64,000 nt of DNA from the NCBI RefSeq assembly GCF_903645295.1, contig NZ_CAHJXM010000003.1, forward strand, positions 186,001 through 250,000, given 5' to 3'. Origin of the DNA: Bacillus sp. Marseille-Q1617 (GTDB taxonomy: Bacteria; Bacillota; Bacilli; Bacillales; Bacillaceae_B). Made by a program: the position numbers and the translations under genes. The notes under the pieces were generated by a model. The model searched no databases and was not told where the DNA came from. It worked only from the letters and a program-made list of their open reading frames with translations. Below, in pieces: positions 35,241 through 47,120 of the stretch; the stretch's first letter is position 1, and the number at the start of each line of letters is the position of its first letter.

Positions 35241-36449
35241 ATGAGATCGTATAAAGCCACTAATTATGTAGTAGCGGTTAATATGACGAACATTTTTAAA
35301 TGGGTCATTATTATAGTGATGGCCATGCTTTCGATCTTTTCAGTAACAGGAATTCTGACCTCGATGAAGCCCGAATATAGAATTACATCAGATTCAATAA
35401 ATCATGCGGCTTCCGGTGTGAAGGGGGAAGTTCTTTATAAATTGTTTGCCCTGGAAAACAGGTCTTATAACAGCATTTTACAAGGGGAAGAGAAAGAACT
35501 TCCTAATATATCATCTCTACTATTCAGTGTGGCGACAAACGTCAGCTTTGACGATCCGAGGAGTCTGCTGGGAAGGGAGCTGCCGGGTTTTTCAATCTTT
35601 GATGGAAATATCCTGGTGGCTGGCGAAGGTACCGATTTTACGAATATGCCGATTGAATCAGTTCCTCCGAAAGAAGCGCTCGATTCAGAGAATGAAGCGC
35701 AGCTGAAAAACGTAGAAGGAATCAACAAAGGCGAGGAGAACAGAGATGCAGGTAAATCCGTTCTGACCACGGGGGATAAAAAAACGGTGCATCTCTACTT
35801 TACCCATACAAGGGAATCCTATCTCCCGTATTTGGATGGAGTAACAGCTCCCGACTCCGCCATGCACTCCAAGATCAATGTCACAAAAGTCGGCGATATG
35901 TTGAAGTCAGACCTGGAACAGCTGGGAATCGGCACAAGTATCGATAAAACAGATGTGATTCAAAAACTGAATGAAAAAGGGCTGGATTATTTTAGTGCTT
36001 ACCAGGAATCCCGGCCTTTGGTCCAGACAGCGATGACAAACAATAAAGACTTATTATACTTGATTGATATCCACAGGGATTCGCAAAGAAAAAACGTCAC
36101 CACGATGGAGATAAATGGGAAGTCGTATGCCAAGCTGGCCTTTGTGGTAGGTGAAGAACATCCAAACTATGAACAGAATCTGAAGGTTGCAACAGAGCTC
36201 CATAAACTCCTCGAATCGAAATACAAGGGGCTCTCGAGAGGAGTCATTTCTAAAAAGGGTAGCGGTACAAACGGTAAATTCAATCAGGACCTTTCCGGTA
36301 ATGCCTTGCTTCTTGAATTTGGCGGGGTCGATAACACGTTTGAAGAGCTTCAGCGTTCTTCTATCGCTTTTGCTGACATATTCGCTGACTATTATTGGCA
36401 GGCGGAAAAGGTAGATCATCATCTTTCTCCGGAGCCGGTAAGGCAGTAA
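35241..36449 (+). CDS. spoIIP: stage II sporulation protein P (SpoIIP)
   Basis: Peptidoglycan amidase/endopeptidase acting with SpoIID and SpoIIM to drive engulfment. 402 residues: an N-terminal membrane anchor (about 20-42), a linker, and the catalytic domain with YFTHTRESYLPYL, DIHRDSQRK and the C-terminal LLLEFGGVDN, holding zinc-binding His/Glu residues. ATG at 35241 follows AAGGGTGAGGTA; the frame is open further upstream without a site. Confidence 0.95.
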   Translation: MRSYKATNYVVAVNMTNIFKWVIIIVMAMLSIFSVTGILTSMKPEYRITSDSINHAASGVKGEVLYKLFALENRSYNSILQGEEKELPNISSLLFSVATNVSFDDPRSLLGRELPGFSIFDGNILVAGEGTDFTNMPIESVPPKEALDSENEAQLKNVEGINKGEENRDAGKSVLTTGDKKTVHLYFTHTRESYLPYLDGVTAPDSAMHSKINVTKVGDMLKSDLEQLGIGTSIDKTDVIQKLNEKGLDYFSAYQESRPLVQTAMTNNKDLLYLIDIHRDSQRKNVTTMEINGKSYAKLAFVVGEEHPNYEQNLKVATELHKLLESKYKGLSRGVISKKGSGTNGKFNQDLSGNALLLEFGGVDNTFEELQRSSIAFADIFADYYWQAEKVDHHLSPEPVRQ

Positions 36450-36467
36450 ACAAAGGGTGAAAAAGAA

Positions 36468-36803
36468 ATGAGTAAATTTATCATGAAGTGCGTCGTTCTG
36501 ATATGTTGTTTGTTTGTAGGTGTACTGATCGGCATGCAGCACGCAAACAAAGGGATTGTCGAAATGAAAGGCCATGAAAAAGAATCGTTCTCTTCCCCTG
36601 TAGGAATGACCCAGGATAACGAAGGCAATGTAGAAGCAACATTTCTTGGTAAAGAGGTCGAAAGCCAGACCCTGGCCGAGAAAAAAGAGAAGCTGGAAGA
36701 GATGAAAGCCTTCAACGCCTTTTCATCAATAGGAAAAGCCCTCGCCGGCTTTATTGAAGGCATAACCACAAAAATCGTAGAATTCATAGCCTCATTGATC
36801 TGA
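36468..36803 (+). CDS. yqxA: YqxA, DUF3679 protein
   Basis: 111 residues with an N-terminal membrane helix (about 5-24) followed by a charged extracytoplasmic domain and a hydrophobic C-terminus. Lies 18 bases after spoIIP, matching B. subtilis yqxA in size and place. Function unknown; probably co-expressed with spoIIP. Confidence 0.85.
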   Translation: MSKFIMKCVVLICCLFVGVLIGMQHANKGIVEMKGHEKESFSSPVGMTQDNEGNVEATFLGKEVESQTLAEKKEKLEEMKAFNAFSSIGKALAGFIEGITTKIVEFIASLI

Positions 36804-36826
36804 ATAAAGACAGGAAGTAGTGATTG

Positions 36827-36873
36827 GCACATCAGAGGGGGGACTTTCCCCTTTTGGTGTGCCTAATCTTTTA
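36827..36873 (+). terminator. yqxA terminator
   Basis: GGCACA...TGTGCC outer stem with GGGG/CCCC inner stem, followed by TAATCTTTT. Confidence 0.75.
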
Positions 36874-36984
36874 TGGTCATTCCTTTTTAGCCCTCGCCTT
36901 CCGGTTTAGATTGAATAATATATACTGTACTGCTATAATTCAACATAGTGTACATGTGTGGATATAACAGGAGTTGAACGAAGA

Positions 36985-38817
36985 ATGAACCGTGAAGAAA
37001 AATTGAAAAGACAATCCAGAATTAGAAACTTCTCTATCATTGCTCATATAGATCATGGTAAATCGACGCTTGCCGATCGTATTTTGGAGAAAACAAAAGC
37101 GTTGACGGCACGTGAAATGAAAGAGCAATTGCTAGATTCAATGGACTTGGAAAGAGAGCGTGGAATCACGATTAAATTGAATTCCGTGCAGTTGAAATAT
37201 CAAGCGAAAGATGGCGAAGAATATATTTTCCATTTGATTGATACACCGGGACATGTCGATTTTACATACGAAGTATCCCGGAGTTTAGCAGCTTGTGAAG
37301 GAGCGGTACTTGTAGTCGATGCTGCTCAGGGCATCGAAGCCCAGACCCTTGCCAATGTTTATTTGGCACTTGATAATGACTTGGAAATACTTCCGGTCAT
37401 CAATAAGATCGACCTTCCTGCAGCAGATCCTGAGCGGGTGCGTCAGGAAGTGGAAGACGTGATCGGACTTGACGCATCAGAAGCAGTACTGGCTTCCGCA
37501 AAAGCAGGAATCGGGATTGAAGAAATATTGGAGCAGGTCGTGGAAAAGGTGCCTGCACCACAGGGAGATCCCGATGCCCCGTTAAAAGCATTGATCTTTG
37601 ATTCCCTATATGATGCGTATAGAGGGGTTGTTGCCTATATCCGTGTGATGGAAGGAAGCGTCAAAGTCGGGGACAAGGTCCGTATGATGGCGACAGGAAA
37701 AGAGTTTGAAGTAACGGAAGTGGGTGTATTTACACCAAAAGCAACGGGACTTCAAGAACTGACGGTCGGTGATGTAGGGTACTTGACTGCAGCGATTAAG
37801 AATGTGGGAGATACCCGAGTAGGGGATACAATCACCCTTGCTAAAAATCCTGCACAGGAAGCGCTGCCGGGTTACCGCCGCTTAAATCCAATGGTATATT
37901 GCGGTCTGTATCCAATCGACTCTAATCGCTATAACGACCTTAGAGAAGCACTGGAAAAACTTGAATTGAACGACTCTGCTCTTCAATATGAGCCGGAAAC
38001 TTCCCAGGCGCTGGGCTTTGGTTTCCGCTGTGGATTCCTGGGGCTGCTTCATATGGAGATCATCCAGGAGCGTATCGAACGTGAATTCAAAATCGATCTG
38101 ATCACGACTGCACCGAGCGTAATCTATCATGTGCAGCTTACAGACGGTGAAGAAGTGAAGGTTGATAATCCATCCATGATGCCCGATCCGCAAAAAGTCG
38201 ATTTTGTAGAAGAACCTTACGTTAAAGCGACGGTAATGGTTCCGAACGATTATGTAGGAGCCGTAATGGAGCTTTGCCAAGGCAAGCGGGGCAACTTCAT
38301 TGACATGCAATACATGGATGATACCCGTGTCAATATTGTGTATGAACTTCCGCTCGCGGAGATTGTGTACGATTTCTTCGATCAATTGAAGTCAAGCACA
38401 AAAGGGTACGCCTCTTTTGATTATGAATTGATCGGCTATAAGGAATCGAAACTTGTGAAGATGGACATATTGCTAAACTCTGAAAATGTAGATGCGTTGA
38501 GCTTTATCGTTCACAGGGATTTTGCTTACGAACGCGGGAAACTAATTGTTGAAAAACTGAAGGATCTCATTCCGAGACAACACTTCGAAGTGCCTATTCA
38601 AGCGGCAATCGGTCAAAAGATTGTAGCGAGGTCTACGATTAAAGCCATGCGTAAGAACGTACTTGCTAAGTGTTACGGCGGTGACATCTCACGAAAACGT
38701 AAACTTCTTGAGAAACAAAAAGAAGGTAAAAAACGGATGAAATCAGTCGGATCCGTTGAAGTTCCACAGGAAGCCTTCATGGCGGTCCTGAAGATGGACG
38801 ATTCTGAAAAGAAATAG
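36985..38817 (+). CDS. lepA: elongation factor 4 (LepA)
   Basis: Ribosome-dependent GTPase that back-translocates or aids assembly. 610 residues. G1 AHIDHGKS at residues 20-27, DTPGHVDF and [10 protein letters not shown] follow, and the LepA-specific C-terminal domain ([39 protein letters not shown]) is complete. ATG at 36985 follows AGGAGTTGAACGAAGA. A longer frame from 36958 overlaps the ribosome binding site. Confidence 0.97.
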   Translation: MNREEKLKRQSRIRNFSIIAHIDHGKSTLADRILEKTKALTAREMKEQLLDSMDLERERGITIKLNSVQLKYQAKDGEEYIFHLIDTPGHVDFTYEVSRSLAACEGAVLVVDAAQGIEAQTLANVYLALDNDLEILPVINKIDLPAADPERVRQEVEDVIGLDASEAVLASAKAGIGIEEILEQVVEKVPAPQGDPDAPLKALIFDSLYDAYRGVVAYIRVMEGSVKVGDKVRMMATGKEFEVTEVGVFTPKATGLQELTVGDVGYLTAAIKNVGDTRVGDTITLAKNPAQEALPGYRRLNPMVYCGLYPIDSNRYNDLREALEKLELNDSALQYEPETSQALGFGFRCGFLGLLHMEIIQERIEREFKIDLITTAPSVIYHVQLTDGEEVKVDNPSMMPDPQKVDFVEEPYVKATVMVPNDYVGAVMELCQGKRGNFIDMQYMDDTRVNIVYELPLAEIVYDFFDQLKSSTKGYASFDYELIGYKESKLVKMDILLNSENVDALSFIVHRDFAYERGKLIVEKLKDLIPRQHFEVPIQAAIGQKIVARSTIKAMRKNVLAKCYGGDISRKRKLLEKQKEGKKRMKSVGSVEVPQEAFMAVLKMDDSEKK

Positions 38818-38830
38818 ATTTTTCATGGAT

Positions 38831-38878
38831 AAAGGGGGGAAGAGGCTTGTTTTACAAGTTCTGCTTACCCCCTTTTCT
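38831..38878 (+). terminator. lepA terminator
   Basis: AAGGGGGG and CCCCCTTTT pair with inner CTTG/CAAG, ending in TTTTCTC. Confidence 0.8.
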
Positions 38879-38907
38879 CTATGAGTGTTGAAAAGGAGGG
38901 ATTGAAG

Positions 38908-40038
38908 TTGGCGAAATCAGCTTACATCCATATACCGTTCTGCGAACATATCTGCCACTATTGCGATTTTAATAAAGTATTCATGCAGGGACAGCCTGTT
39001 GATGAATATCTCGAAATGCTGGGACGGGAAATGAGGCAGCGGGTAAATAAAAATAATGAACTAGACACGATTTTCGTTGGCGGCGGTACCCCTACTGCAC
39101 TGAGTGCCAACCAATTGGATAAGCTGTGCAGGGAAATCAACGAAAATCTGCCGTTTTCACAAGGGGAGTTCACATTTGAAGCGAACCCTGGAGATTTAAC
39201 GGAAGACAAACTCAGAGTTTTGAAAGAACATGGCGTCAACCGGTTAAGCTTCGGCGTCCAGTCATTCAATGATGAACTGCTGAAGGGAATCGGCAGAAGC
39301 CACAAGAGTAAGGATGTGTATTCCTCTGTGGAATCGGCTCAGAAAGTCGGTTTTACAAACATCAGCATTGATTTGATCTACAGTCTGCCGAAGCAGACGG
39401 AAGAAGATTTCAGGGACACACTTACAAAAGCTCTTGAACTTGAACTCCCTCACTATTCAGCATACTCGCTCATCGTAGAGCCAAAGACCGTTTTCTATAA
39501 CCTGATGCGCAAGGGCAAACTATCGCTTCCATCACAGGAACAGGAAGCGGCTATGTATGAAGTGCTGATTGAAACGATGGAGAAATACGGGATCAATCAA
39601 TATGAAATCAGTAACTTTGCGAAAAAAGGCTATGAAAGCAAACACAACCTTGTTTACTGGGACAACAATGAATATTATGGTTTAGGTGCCGGCGCACACG
39701 GATATATAAACGGAGTACGTTATTCAAACTTCGGTCCGCTGAAAAAATACATGGAGCCTATTTCCGCCGGGGCCCTGCCGACAATCCAGGAACACAAAGT
39801 CACACGCGAAGAAATGATGGAAGAAGAAATGTTCCTCGGCCTCCGAAAAGTAGAAGGAGTCAGCAAATCGGCTTTCTCAGAGAAATTCGGCTGCTCAATC
39901 GAATCCGTCTTCCAGTCTTCATTAGAAGAAATGCAGAACCGCAACCTCCTGCTCGTAGACGATCAACATGTCGCGTTGACAAAACAGGGACGATTCCTGG
40001 GCAACGAAGTCTTTCAAGCTTTCTTGGGTGTGATCTAA
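38908..40038 (+). CDS. hemW: radical SAM haem chaperone HemW (HemN-like)
   Basis: 376 residues. The radical SAM cluster is C12-x3-C16-x2-C19 in PFCEHICHYCDF, followed by GGGTPTAL and SFGVQSFND. Lacks the HemN N-terminal extension; HemW proteins bind and insert haem rather than oxidise coproporphyrinogen. TTG at 38908 is preferred, seven bases after AAAAGGAGGG; the ATG at 38881 lies in the lepA terminator and precedes the ribosome binding site. Confidence 0.9.
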   Translation: MAKSAYIHIPFCEHICHYCDFNKVFMQGQPVDEYLEMLGREMRQRVNKNNELDTIFVGGGTPTALSANQLDKLCREINENLPFSQGEFTFEANPGDLTEDKLRVLKEHGVNRLSFGVQSFNDELLKGIGRSHKSKDVYSSVESAQKVGFTNISIDLIYSLPKQTEEDFRDTLTKALELELPHYSAYSLIVEPKTVFYNLMRKGKLSLPSQEQEAAMYEVLIETMEKYGINQYEISNFAKKGYESKHNLVYWDNNEYYGLGAGAHGYINGVRYSNFGPLKKYMEPISAGALPTIQEHKVTREEMMEEEMFLGLRKVEGVSKSAFSEKFGCSIESVFQSSLEEMQNRNLLLVDDQHVALTKQGRFLGNEVFQAFLGVI

Positions 40039-40130
40039 TTGATGAAAATCCAGACTAACAGTTGGTTGTGAAGGCGATTTGAGCTTGTCCTATTAACATT
40101 ATTTTTGTTATTAACCGGCTCCAGCAGTTG

Positions 40131-40181
40131 ATTGGAGTGGAAGACGAAGACTCCTGCGGTAGAAGCGAGTTAGGTGAGACC
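40131..40181 (+). repeat. dispersed repeat A, left half
   Basis: ATTGGAGTGGAAGACGAAGACTCCTGCGG... up to GTGAGACC matches a dispersed Bacillaceae intergenic repeat known to me from other genomes (recollection, not checked here). Continues at 40305 after an insertion. Confidence 0.75.
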
Positions 40182-40304
40182 TGTCCAGCTTCAGGGCTTA
40201 GAGGCACATGTCATAAGTCAACTCGTCCATGAAGGCAAAGAGCGCCTTCGTGGCCGATTCGCCTTATGCCATACGCCTCTGAGCAAAGCCCTTCCGCTTT
40301 TCTT
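40182..40304 (+). repeat. dispersed hairpin repeat B nested in repeat A
   Basis: Begins TGTCCAGCTTCAGGGCTT and ends CTTCCGCTTTTCTTA. Folds as a three-tier hairpin: AGGGCTTAGAGGC with GCCTCTGAGCAAAGCCCT, then CATAAG with CTTATG, then GAAGGC with GCCTTC at the tip. Another dispersed Bacillaceae element (recollection). No ORF of note; a frame of 82 codons across the repeats is not credible. Confidence 0.75.
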
Positions 40305-40383
40305 ACCCGCAGGAGCGCAGCGACGAGGAGGCTCACGGGGCACCCGCGGAAAGCGAAGTCTGGCACGGAAATCAACAGCGGTG
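40305..40383 (+). repeat. dispersed repeat A, right half
   Basis: CCCGCAGGAGCGCAGCGACGAGGAGGCTC then CACCCGCGGAAAGCGAAGTC...ACGGAAATCAACAGCGGTG. The last 45 bases recur at 60642-60686 and 63860-63905 in this window, which shows directly that it is a dispersed repeat. Confidence 0.85.
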
Positions 40384-40457
40384 ATCAGGGGTGTTGAGAG
40401 TGGAAGCTGTATTTGTATATAAAAACCTGACAAGTATTAAACCCCGAATCTAATATA

Positions 40458-40486
40458 TTGACATCCACAATCTGATTTGATAATTT
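40458..40486 (+). promoter_or_regulatory. sigma-A promoter of the hrcA operon
   Basis: TTGACA (40458-40463), 17-bp spacer, TAATTT (40481-40486), immediately upstream of the CIRCE operator. Confidence 0.85.
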
Positions 40487-40497
40487 ATTAATTAGAT

Positions 40498-40524
40498 TTA
40501 GCACTCATCTTAACAGAGTGCTAA
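40498..40524 (+). promoter_or_regulatory. CIRCE operator
   Basis: TTAGCACTC-N9-GAGTGCTAA, a perfect 9-9-9 CIRCE element, the binding site of HrcA, placed between the promoter and the hrcA start. Confidence 0.98.
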
Positions 40525-40536
40525 CAGAGGTGATGA

Positions 40537-41574
40537 ATGTTGTTAACAGATCGACAACTTCTAATTCTTCAAGTTATCATTGATGATTTTATCCTTTCGG
40601 CTCAGCCTGTCGGTTCAAGGAGCTTGTCTAAAAAGGATGAGATTTCGTTCAGTTCTGCTACCATCCGGAATGAAATGGCGGATCTGGAGGAACTGGGCTT
40701 CATTGAAAAAACCCATACTTCTTCTGGCCGTGTTCCGTCTGAGAAAGGGTATCGCTATTATGTGGATCACTTGCTTTCACCTCAGAAATTGCAGAAGAAT
40801 GATGTGCATGCACTGCGATCCATTTTTTCAGAAAGAATTTATGAACTGGAGAAAGTCGTTCAGAAGTCGGCTAAGATCCTTTCTGAACTGACGAACTATA
40901 CGACAATTGTATTGGGGCCTGAATTGAAGGAAAACAAGCTGAAGAAAATTCAACTTGTTCCACTCAATAAGGATACCGCGATTGCCATTATCGTAACGGA
41001 TAACGGACATGTGGAAAACAAATTGTTCCATATCCCGCCGACAATGGATGCTTCAGAGCTTGAAAAGCTGGTTCATATTCTGAACGATCGATTAACGGGA
41101 GTCCCTATAAATGAATTAAACGATAAAATTTTCAAAGAAGTGGCCATTCTGTTAAAAGAACACATCCAGAATTATGATTTTATCCTGCATTCAATTACGG
41201 ACTCTATTAACTCAACCGTTACAGACAAGATGTTCTTTGGCGGCAAGACAAATATGCTGAATCAACCCGAGTTCAATGATGTGCACAAAGTGCGTATGCT
41301 GCTTGAGATGATCGAACAGGAAGAGAGCATCTATAATCTCATCCGCCCTGCAGCATCTGGATTGAATATTAAAATCGGGAAAGAGAACAATCATCTGGCG
41401 ATGGAGAATTGCAGTCTCATAACCGCAACATACTCAATCGGTAAAGAGCAATTAGGTTCCATTGCAATCATCGGACCAACCCGAATGGAGTATTCGAGGG
41501 TTGTAAGCTTACTTAATTTCTTTTCAAACGATATGTCGCAGGTCTTGACCAAACTGTATCAAAGCAACGATTAG
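40537..41574 (+). CDS. hrcA: heat-inducible transcription repressor HrcA
   Basis: 345-residue repressor of class I heat-shock genes, kept active by GroEL. N-terminal winged helix with VGSRSLSK and [40 protein letters not shown]-terminal GAF-like domain. Autoregulated through the CIRCE site 12 bases upstream. Confidence 0.97.
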   Translation: MLLTDRQLLILQVIIDDFILSAQPVGSRSLSKKDEISFSSATIRNEMADLEELGFIEKTHTSSGRVPSEKGYRYYVDHLLSPQKLQKNDVHALRSIFSERIYELEKVVQKSAKILSELTNYTTIVLGPELKENKLKKIQLVPLNKDTAIAIIVTDNGHVENKLFHIPPTMDASELEKLVHILNDRLTGVPINELNDKIFKEVAILLKEHIQNYDFILHSITDSINSTVTDKMFFGGKTNMLNQPEFNDVHKVRMLLEMIEQEESIYNLIRPAASGLNIKIGKENNHLAMENCSLITATYSIGKEQLGSIAIIGPTRMEYSRVVSLLNFFSNDMSQVLTKLYQSND

Positions 41575-41671
41575 TGGACATATTGTATAAAGGTTAACTG
41601 GCCCGGAATCAGTGTATTCCGCGCCTTTGTTACGGAGAAATGCTTGGGGTATTTTTAAGGAGGTGAACGTA

Positions 41672-42229
41672 ATGTCAGAAGAAACAAAGAAACAGCAGGA
41701 AGAACAAGCGAACGTTGAGAACGAAGATGTTGTGGAAGAAGTGTTCGCCGAAGAGCCTCAGGAGTCTGACGTGCAAGAATCAGATGAGCTTACACAACTG
41801 CAGGAAAAGCTTGATGAATCTGAAAATCGTTATCTTCGATTAAGAGCAGACTTTGATAACTTCCGCCGCCGGGTGAATGTTGAAAACGAGGCGAAGGAAA
41901 AATATCGTGCTCAACCACTTATCACTGAACTTTTACCGGCACTTGATAACTTTGAACGTGCCTTGAATATAGAAGTTGATAATGACCAGACGAAAACACT
42001 GCTTCAAGGAATGGAAATGGTTCACAGAAGCCTTATCGACGCATTGAAGAAGGAAGGCGTAGAACCGATTGAAGCTGTCGGCCAGGAATTTGATCCTCAT
42101 CTTCACCAGGCTGTTATGCAGACGGAAGATGAAAACTACGGCAGCAATATCGTCGTGGAAGAGTTCCAAAAAGGATACAAGCTTAAGGACAGGGTAATCC
42201 GTCCGTCCATGGTAAAAGTAAATCAATAA
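41672..42229 (+). CDS. grpE: nucleotide exchange factor GrpE
   Basis: 185 residues: acidic disordered N-terminus, long coiled coil (about 45-100), four-helix and beta-wing domain with [20 protein letters not shown]. Releases ADP from DnaK. ATG at 41672 after AAGGAGGTGAACGTA. Confidence 0.96.
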   Translation: MSEETKKQQEEQANVENEDVVEEVFAEEPQESDVQESDELTQLQEKLDESENRYLRLRADFDNFRRRVNVENEAKEKYRAQPLITELLPALDNFERALNIEVDNDQTKTLLQGMEMVHRSLIDALKKEGVEPIEAVGQEFDPHLHQAVMQTEDENYGSNIVVEEFQKGYKLKDRVIRPSMVKVNQ

Positions 42230-42234
42230 TATAG

Positions 42235-44097
<1,863 letters not shown>

Positions 44098-44109
44098 GAT
44101 TCACGCAGT

Positions 44110-44149
44110 AAAAAGTCAAAGTCAGGACGGTTCTTGGCTTTGGCTTTTT
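44110..44149 (+). terminator. terminator after dnaK
   Basis: AAAAGTCAAAGTCA pairs with TGGCTTTGGCTTTT through G-U wobbles, followed by TTTTC; likely partial readthrough into dnaJ. Confidence 0.75.
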
Positions 44150-44190
44150 CTATGAGATTGGCTCTAAAAAATGGGGATTCCATGTTTTTA

Positions 44191-44220
44191 TTGATAATCA
44201 ATAGAACTCAATGTTAAAAT
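44191..44220 (+). promoter_or_regulatory. possible dnaJ promoter
   Basis: TTGATA (44191-44196), 18-bp spacer, extended -10 TGTTAAAAT (TAAAAT 44215-44220), between the dnaK terminator and dnaJ. Confidence 0.5.
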
Positions 44221-44255
44221 AACCTTTATGCAAACGATTCGGGAGTGGTGTTTTC

Positions 44256-45383
44256 ATGAGTAAACGGGACTATTATGAAGTTCTGGGTGTCGGAAAAGGC
44301 GCCTCTAAAGATGAAATAAAAAAAGCATACCGCAAACTCTCCAAAAAATATCATCCTGATATTAATAAAGAGGCGGATGCAGACCAAAAGTTCAAAGAAA
44401 TATCAGAAGCATATGAAGTGTTGAGTGATGATCAAAAACGTGCTCAATACGATCGGTTCGGTCACACAGATCCTAATCAGGGCTTCGGCGGCGGTGCAGA
44501 CTTTGGCGGCGGAGGCTTCGGAGGCTTTGAAGATATCTTCAATACATTCTTCGGCGGCGGCGGAGGACGCAGAAGAGATCCGAATGCGCCTAGACAAGGT
44601 GCCGATCTTCAGTATACGATGTCACTGAAATTCGAAGAAGCGGTGTTCGGTAAGGAAACCGAAATCGAAATTCCGAAAGAAGAAGAATGTGATACATGCC
44701 ATGGTTCAGGGGCGAAACCTGGAACGAAGGTCCATACATGTTCACATTGTAATGGATCGGGTCAATTGAATGTTGAGCAAAATACTCCATTCGGCAGAAT
44801 AGTAAACAGACGTGTGTGCCATTACTGTAATGGTACGGGTAAACAGATCAAAGAGAAATGTTCTACTTGCGGCGGCGCAGGAAAAGTTCAGAAACGCCGT
44901 ACAATCAATGTGAAAATTCCAGCTGGGATTGATGACGGACAGCAGCTTCGTGTGACAGGACAAGGTGAACCTGGAGTCAACGGGGGCCCTCCTGGCGATT
45001 TATATGTTGTCTTCCATGTGCGTTCCCACGATTTCTTCGAACGTAACGGAGACGACATCTACTGCGAAATGCCGGTCACGTTCGCACAAGCGGCGCTTGG
45101 AGATGAAATCGAAGTCCCTACCCTTCATGGCAAGGTGAAACTGAAGGTGCCGGCCGGGACTCAGACAGGCACGAGATTCAGGTTGAAAGGTAAAGGAGTA
45201 CCGAATGTCCGTGGATATGGTACAGGAGACCAGCATGTACAAGTGAAGGTAGTCACACCTACTAAATTAACTGATAAGCAAAAGCAGTTATTAAGAGAAT
45301 TTGCTGATATCAGCGGGCAGGTGCCTGATGAGCAGCATGAAAGTTTTTTTGATAAAGTAAAAAAAGCCTTTAAAGGCGAATAA
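44256..45383 (+). CDS. dnaJ: co-chaperone DnaJ (Hsp40)
   Basis: 375 residues: J domain with H33-P-D35, Gly/Phe-rich region, four CxxCxGxG zinc repeats ([32 protein letters not shown]) and C-terminal beta domains. Stimulates DnaK ATPase and delivers clients. Confidence 0.97.
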   Translation: MSKRDYYEVLGVGKGASKDEIKKAYRKLSKKYHPDINKEADADQKFKEISEAYEVLSDDQKRAQYDRFGHTDPNQGFGGGADFGGGGFGGFEDIFNTFFGGGGGRRRDPNAPRQGADLQYTMSLKFEEAVFGKETEIEIPKEEECDTCHGSGAKPGTKVHTCSHCNGSGQLNVEQNTPFGRIVNRRVCHYCNGTGKQIKEKCSTCGGAGKVQKRRTINVKIPAGIDDGQQLRVTGQGEPGVNGGPPGDLYVVFHVRSHDFFERNGDDIYCEMPVTFAQAALGDEIEVPTLHGKVKLKVPAGTQTGTRFRLKGKGVPNVRGYGTGDQHVQVKVVTPTKLTDKQKQLLREFADISGQVPDEQHESFFDKVKKAFKGE

Positions 45384-45407
45384 CTCAGAACGGAGTTGGT
45401 GGATCCA

Positions 45408-46355
45408 ATGAAATGGTCAGAAATCAGTATCCTCACTACAAATGAAGCAATTGAACCGATTTCACATATCCTGCATGAATCAGGTGCGAGCGGAGTGGTC
45501 ATCGAAGATCCGTTCGACTTGATCAAAGAAAGAGAGGATATGTTTGGAGAGATCTACCAACTCAATCCTGAGGACTATCCAAGTGAAGGTGTATTGGTGA
45601 AAGCCTATTTGCCCGTAAACAGTTTCCTTGGTGAAACAGTGGAAGAAATCAAGCAGGGGATTACAAACCTCGTTACGTATGATATTGATATTGGTGAAAA
45701 CAAAGTGGAAATATCAGAAGTGAATGAAGAGGAATGGGCCACTGCATGGAAGAAATACTATCACCCTGTGAAAATATCCGATAAATTCACGATTGTGCCG
45801 ACATGGGAGGATTATACCCCGGTGCACAGTGACGAACTGATCATTGAACTCGATCCGGGAATGGCCTTTGGAACAGGCACACATCCGACGACTGTCATGT
45901 GTATCCAGGCTCTGGAGCGCATCGTGAAGCAGGGCGACTCTGTGATAGATGTCGGAACGGGTTCAGGCGTGTTATCCATTGCTGCTGCACTGCTGTCTGC
46001 TTCAGAAGTGAAAGCCTATGATTTAGACGAGGTTGCAGTCAGATCAGCCCGATTAAATGTGAAACTGAATAAAGTACAGAACACAGTGACGGTGGATGAA
46101 AATAATCTCCTGAATGGCATAACAGGGCAGACTGATGTAATTGTGGCGAATATATTAGCTGAAATCATTCTTCGATTTACAGTAGATGCCTATGAGCTTG
46201 TGAAGCCTGGCGGATACTTCATCACTTCAGGGATCATTCAGCCTAAGAAACAGCAGGTCAAGGATTCTTTGGAAGCTGCAGGGTTCGGGATTGAAGAAGT
46301 GATGGTGATGGAAGACTGGGTTGCCATTATAGCGAAGAAGCCTACGTTGGAGTGA
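45408..46355 (+). CDS. prmA: ribosomal protein L11 methyltransferase
   Basis: 315 residues. N-terminal substrate-recognition domain, then a SAM domain with [15 protein letters not shown], preceded by [15 protein letters not shown], typical of PrmA. Trimethylates L11 in other bacteria. ATG at 45408 gives the conserved MKWSEI; the in-frame start 12 bases upstream is less likely. Confidence 0.95.
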   Translation: MKWSEISILTTNEAIEPISHILHESGASGVVIEDPFDLIKEREDMFGEIYQLNPEDYPSEGVLVKAYLPVNSFLGETVEEIKQGITNLVTYDIDIGENKVEISEVNEEEWATAWKKYYHPVKISDKFTIVPTWEDYTPVHSDELIIELDPGMAFGTGTHPTTVMCIQALERIVKQGDSVIDVGTGSGVLSIAAALLSASEVKAYDLDEVAVRSARLNVKLNKVQNTVTVDENNLLNGITGQTDVIVANILAEIILRFTVDAYELVKPGGYFITSGIIQPKKQQVKDSLEAAGFGIEEVMVMEDWVAIIAKKPTLE

Positions 46356-46361
46356 AGCAGT

Positions 46362-47114
46362 ATGCAGAGATATTTTATTAACGAGCGATATAGTGAAGAT
46401 GGACCGGTTGTGATTTCAGGTGAAGATCATCATCACATTGTGCGTGTCATGAGGATGAAAGAAGATGACCGCATCTTTGTGGTGTTCCCTGATCAATCCT
46501 CGGCCGTTGCCCGTATTGAAACGATTTCCAGTGACTCGGTCGAAGTCAGAGTAGTAAAATGGGAAACAGAGATGAAAGAGCTTCCTGTCAAGGTAGCTAT
46601 TGCGAGCGGGCTGCCGAAAGGGGATAAATTGGAATTAATCTTCCAAAAAGGTACGGAGCTGGGAGCGGATCAATTTATCCCTTTTAACGCGGATCGCTCC
46701 ATTGTGAAATGGGATGAGAAAAAAGCGAAGAAGAAACTTGACCGCTGGGAAAAGATCGTGAAGGAAGCAGCGGAGCAATCACACAGAAATGCCGTTCCTT
46801 CAGTATCCTCACCCGTTTCATTCAAGGAGTTATTGACTCTCAGCAAACAATTTGATTATACACTAGTGGCATACGAAGAAGAGGCAAGGTCAGGAGAAAA
46901 AGGTAATCTATCTAAAGTGCTGACTTCTGTCAAAGAAGGTCAGGGAATCCTGGTTGTATTCGGTCCAGAAGGCGGTTTAACCGAAAAAGAAGTTGAACGT
47001 TGTAAGGAAGAAGGATTCTTGACGTGCGGGCTCGGCCCTAGAATATTACGCACTGAGACGGCCCCATTGTATGTCCTGTCAGCCATAAGCTATCAATTAG
47101 AACTAATGAGGTGA
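46362..47114 (+). CDS. rsmE: 16S rRNA m3U1498 methyltransferase
   Basis: 250-residue SPOUT methyltransferase with N-terminal PUA-like domain. Conserved IASGLPKGDKLELIFQKGTELGADQF and the knot VFGPEGGLTEKEVE...GLGPRILRTETAPL. Methylates U1498 in the decoding region. Six bases after prmA. Confidence 0.95.
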   Translation: MQRYFINERYSEDGPVVISGEDHHHIVRVMRMKEDDRIFVVFPDQSSAVARIETISSDSVEVRVVKWETEMKELPVKVAIASGLPKGDKLELIFQKGTELGADQFIPFNADRSIVKWDEKKAKKKLDRWEKIVKEAAEQSHRNAVPSVSSPVSFKELLTLSKQFDYTLVAYEEEARSGEKGNLSKVLTSVKEGQGILVVFGPEGGLTEKEVERCKEEGFLTCGLGPRILRTETAPLYVLSAISYQLELMR

Positions 47115-47120
47115 TTTAGA

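Noticed and set aside
40174-40422. 82-codon ORF and its antisense 71-codon ORF
   Set aside because: Both are translations of the dispersed repeats A and B, rich in Arg/Pro/Ala from palindromic DNA, with no ribosome binding site.
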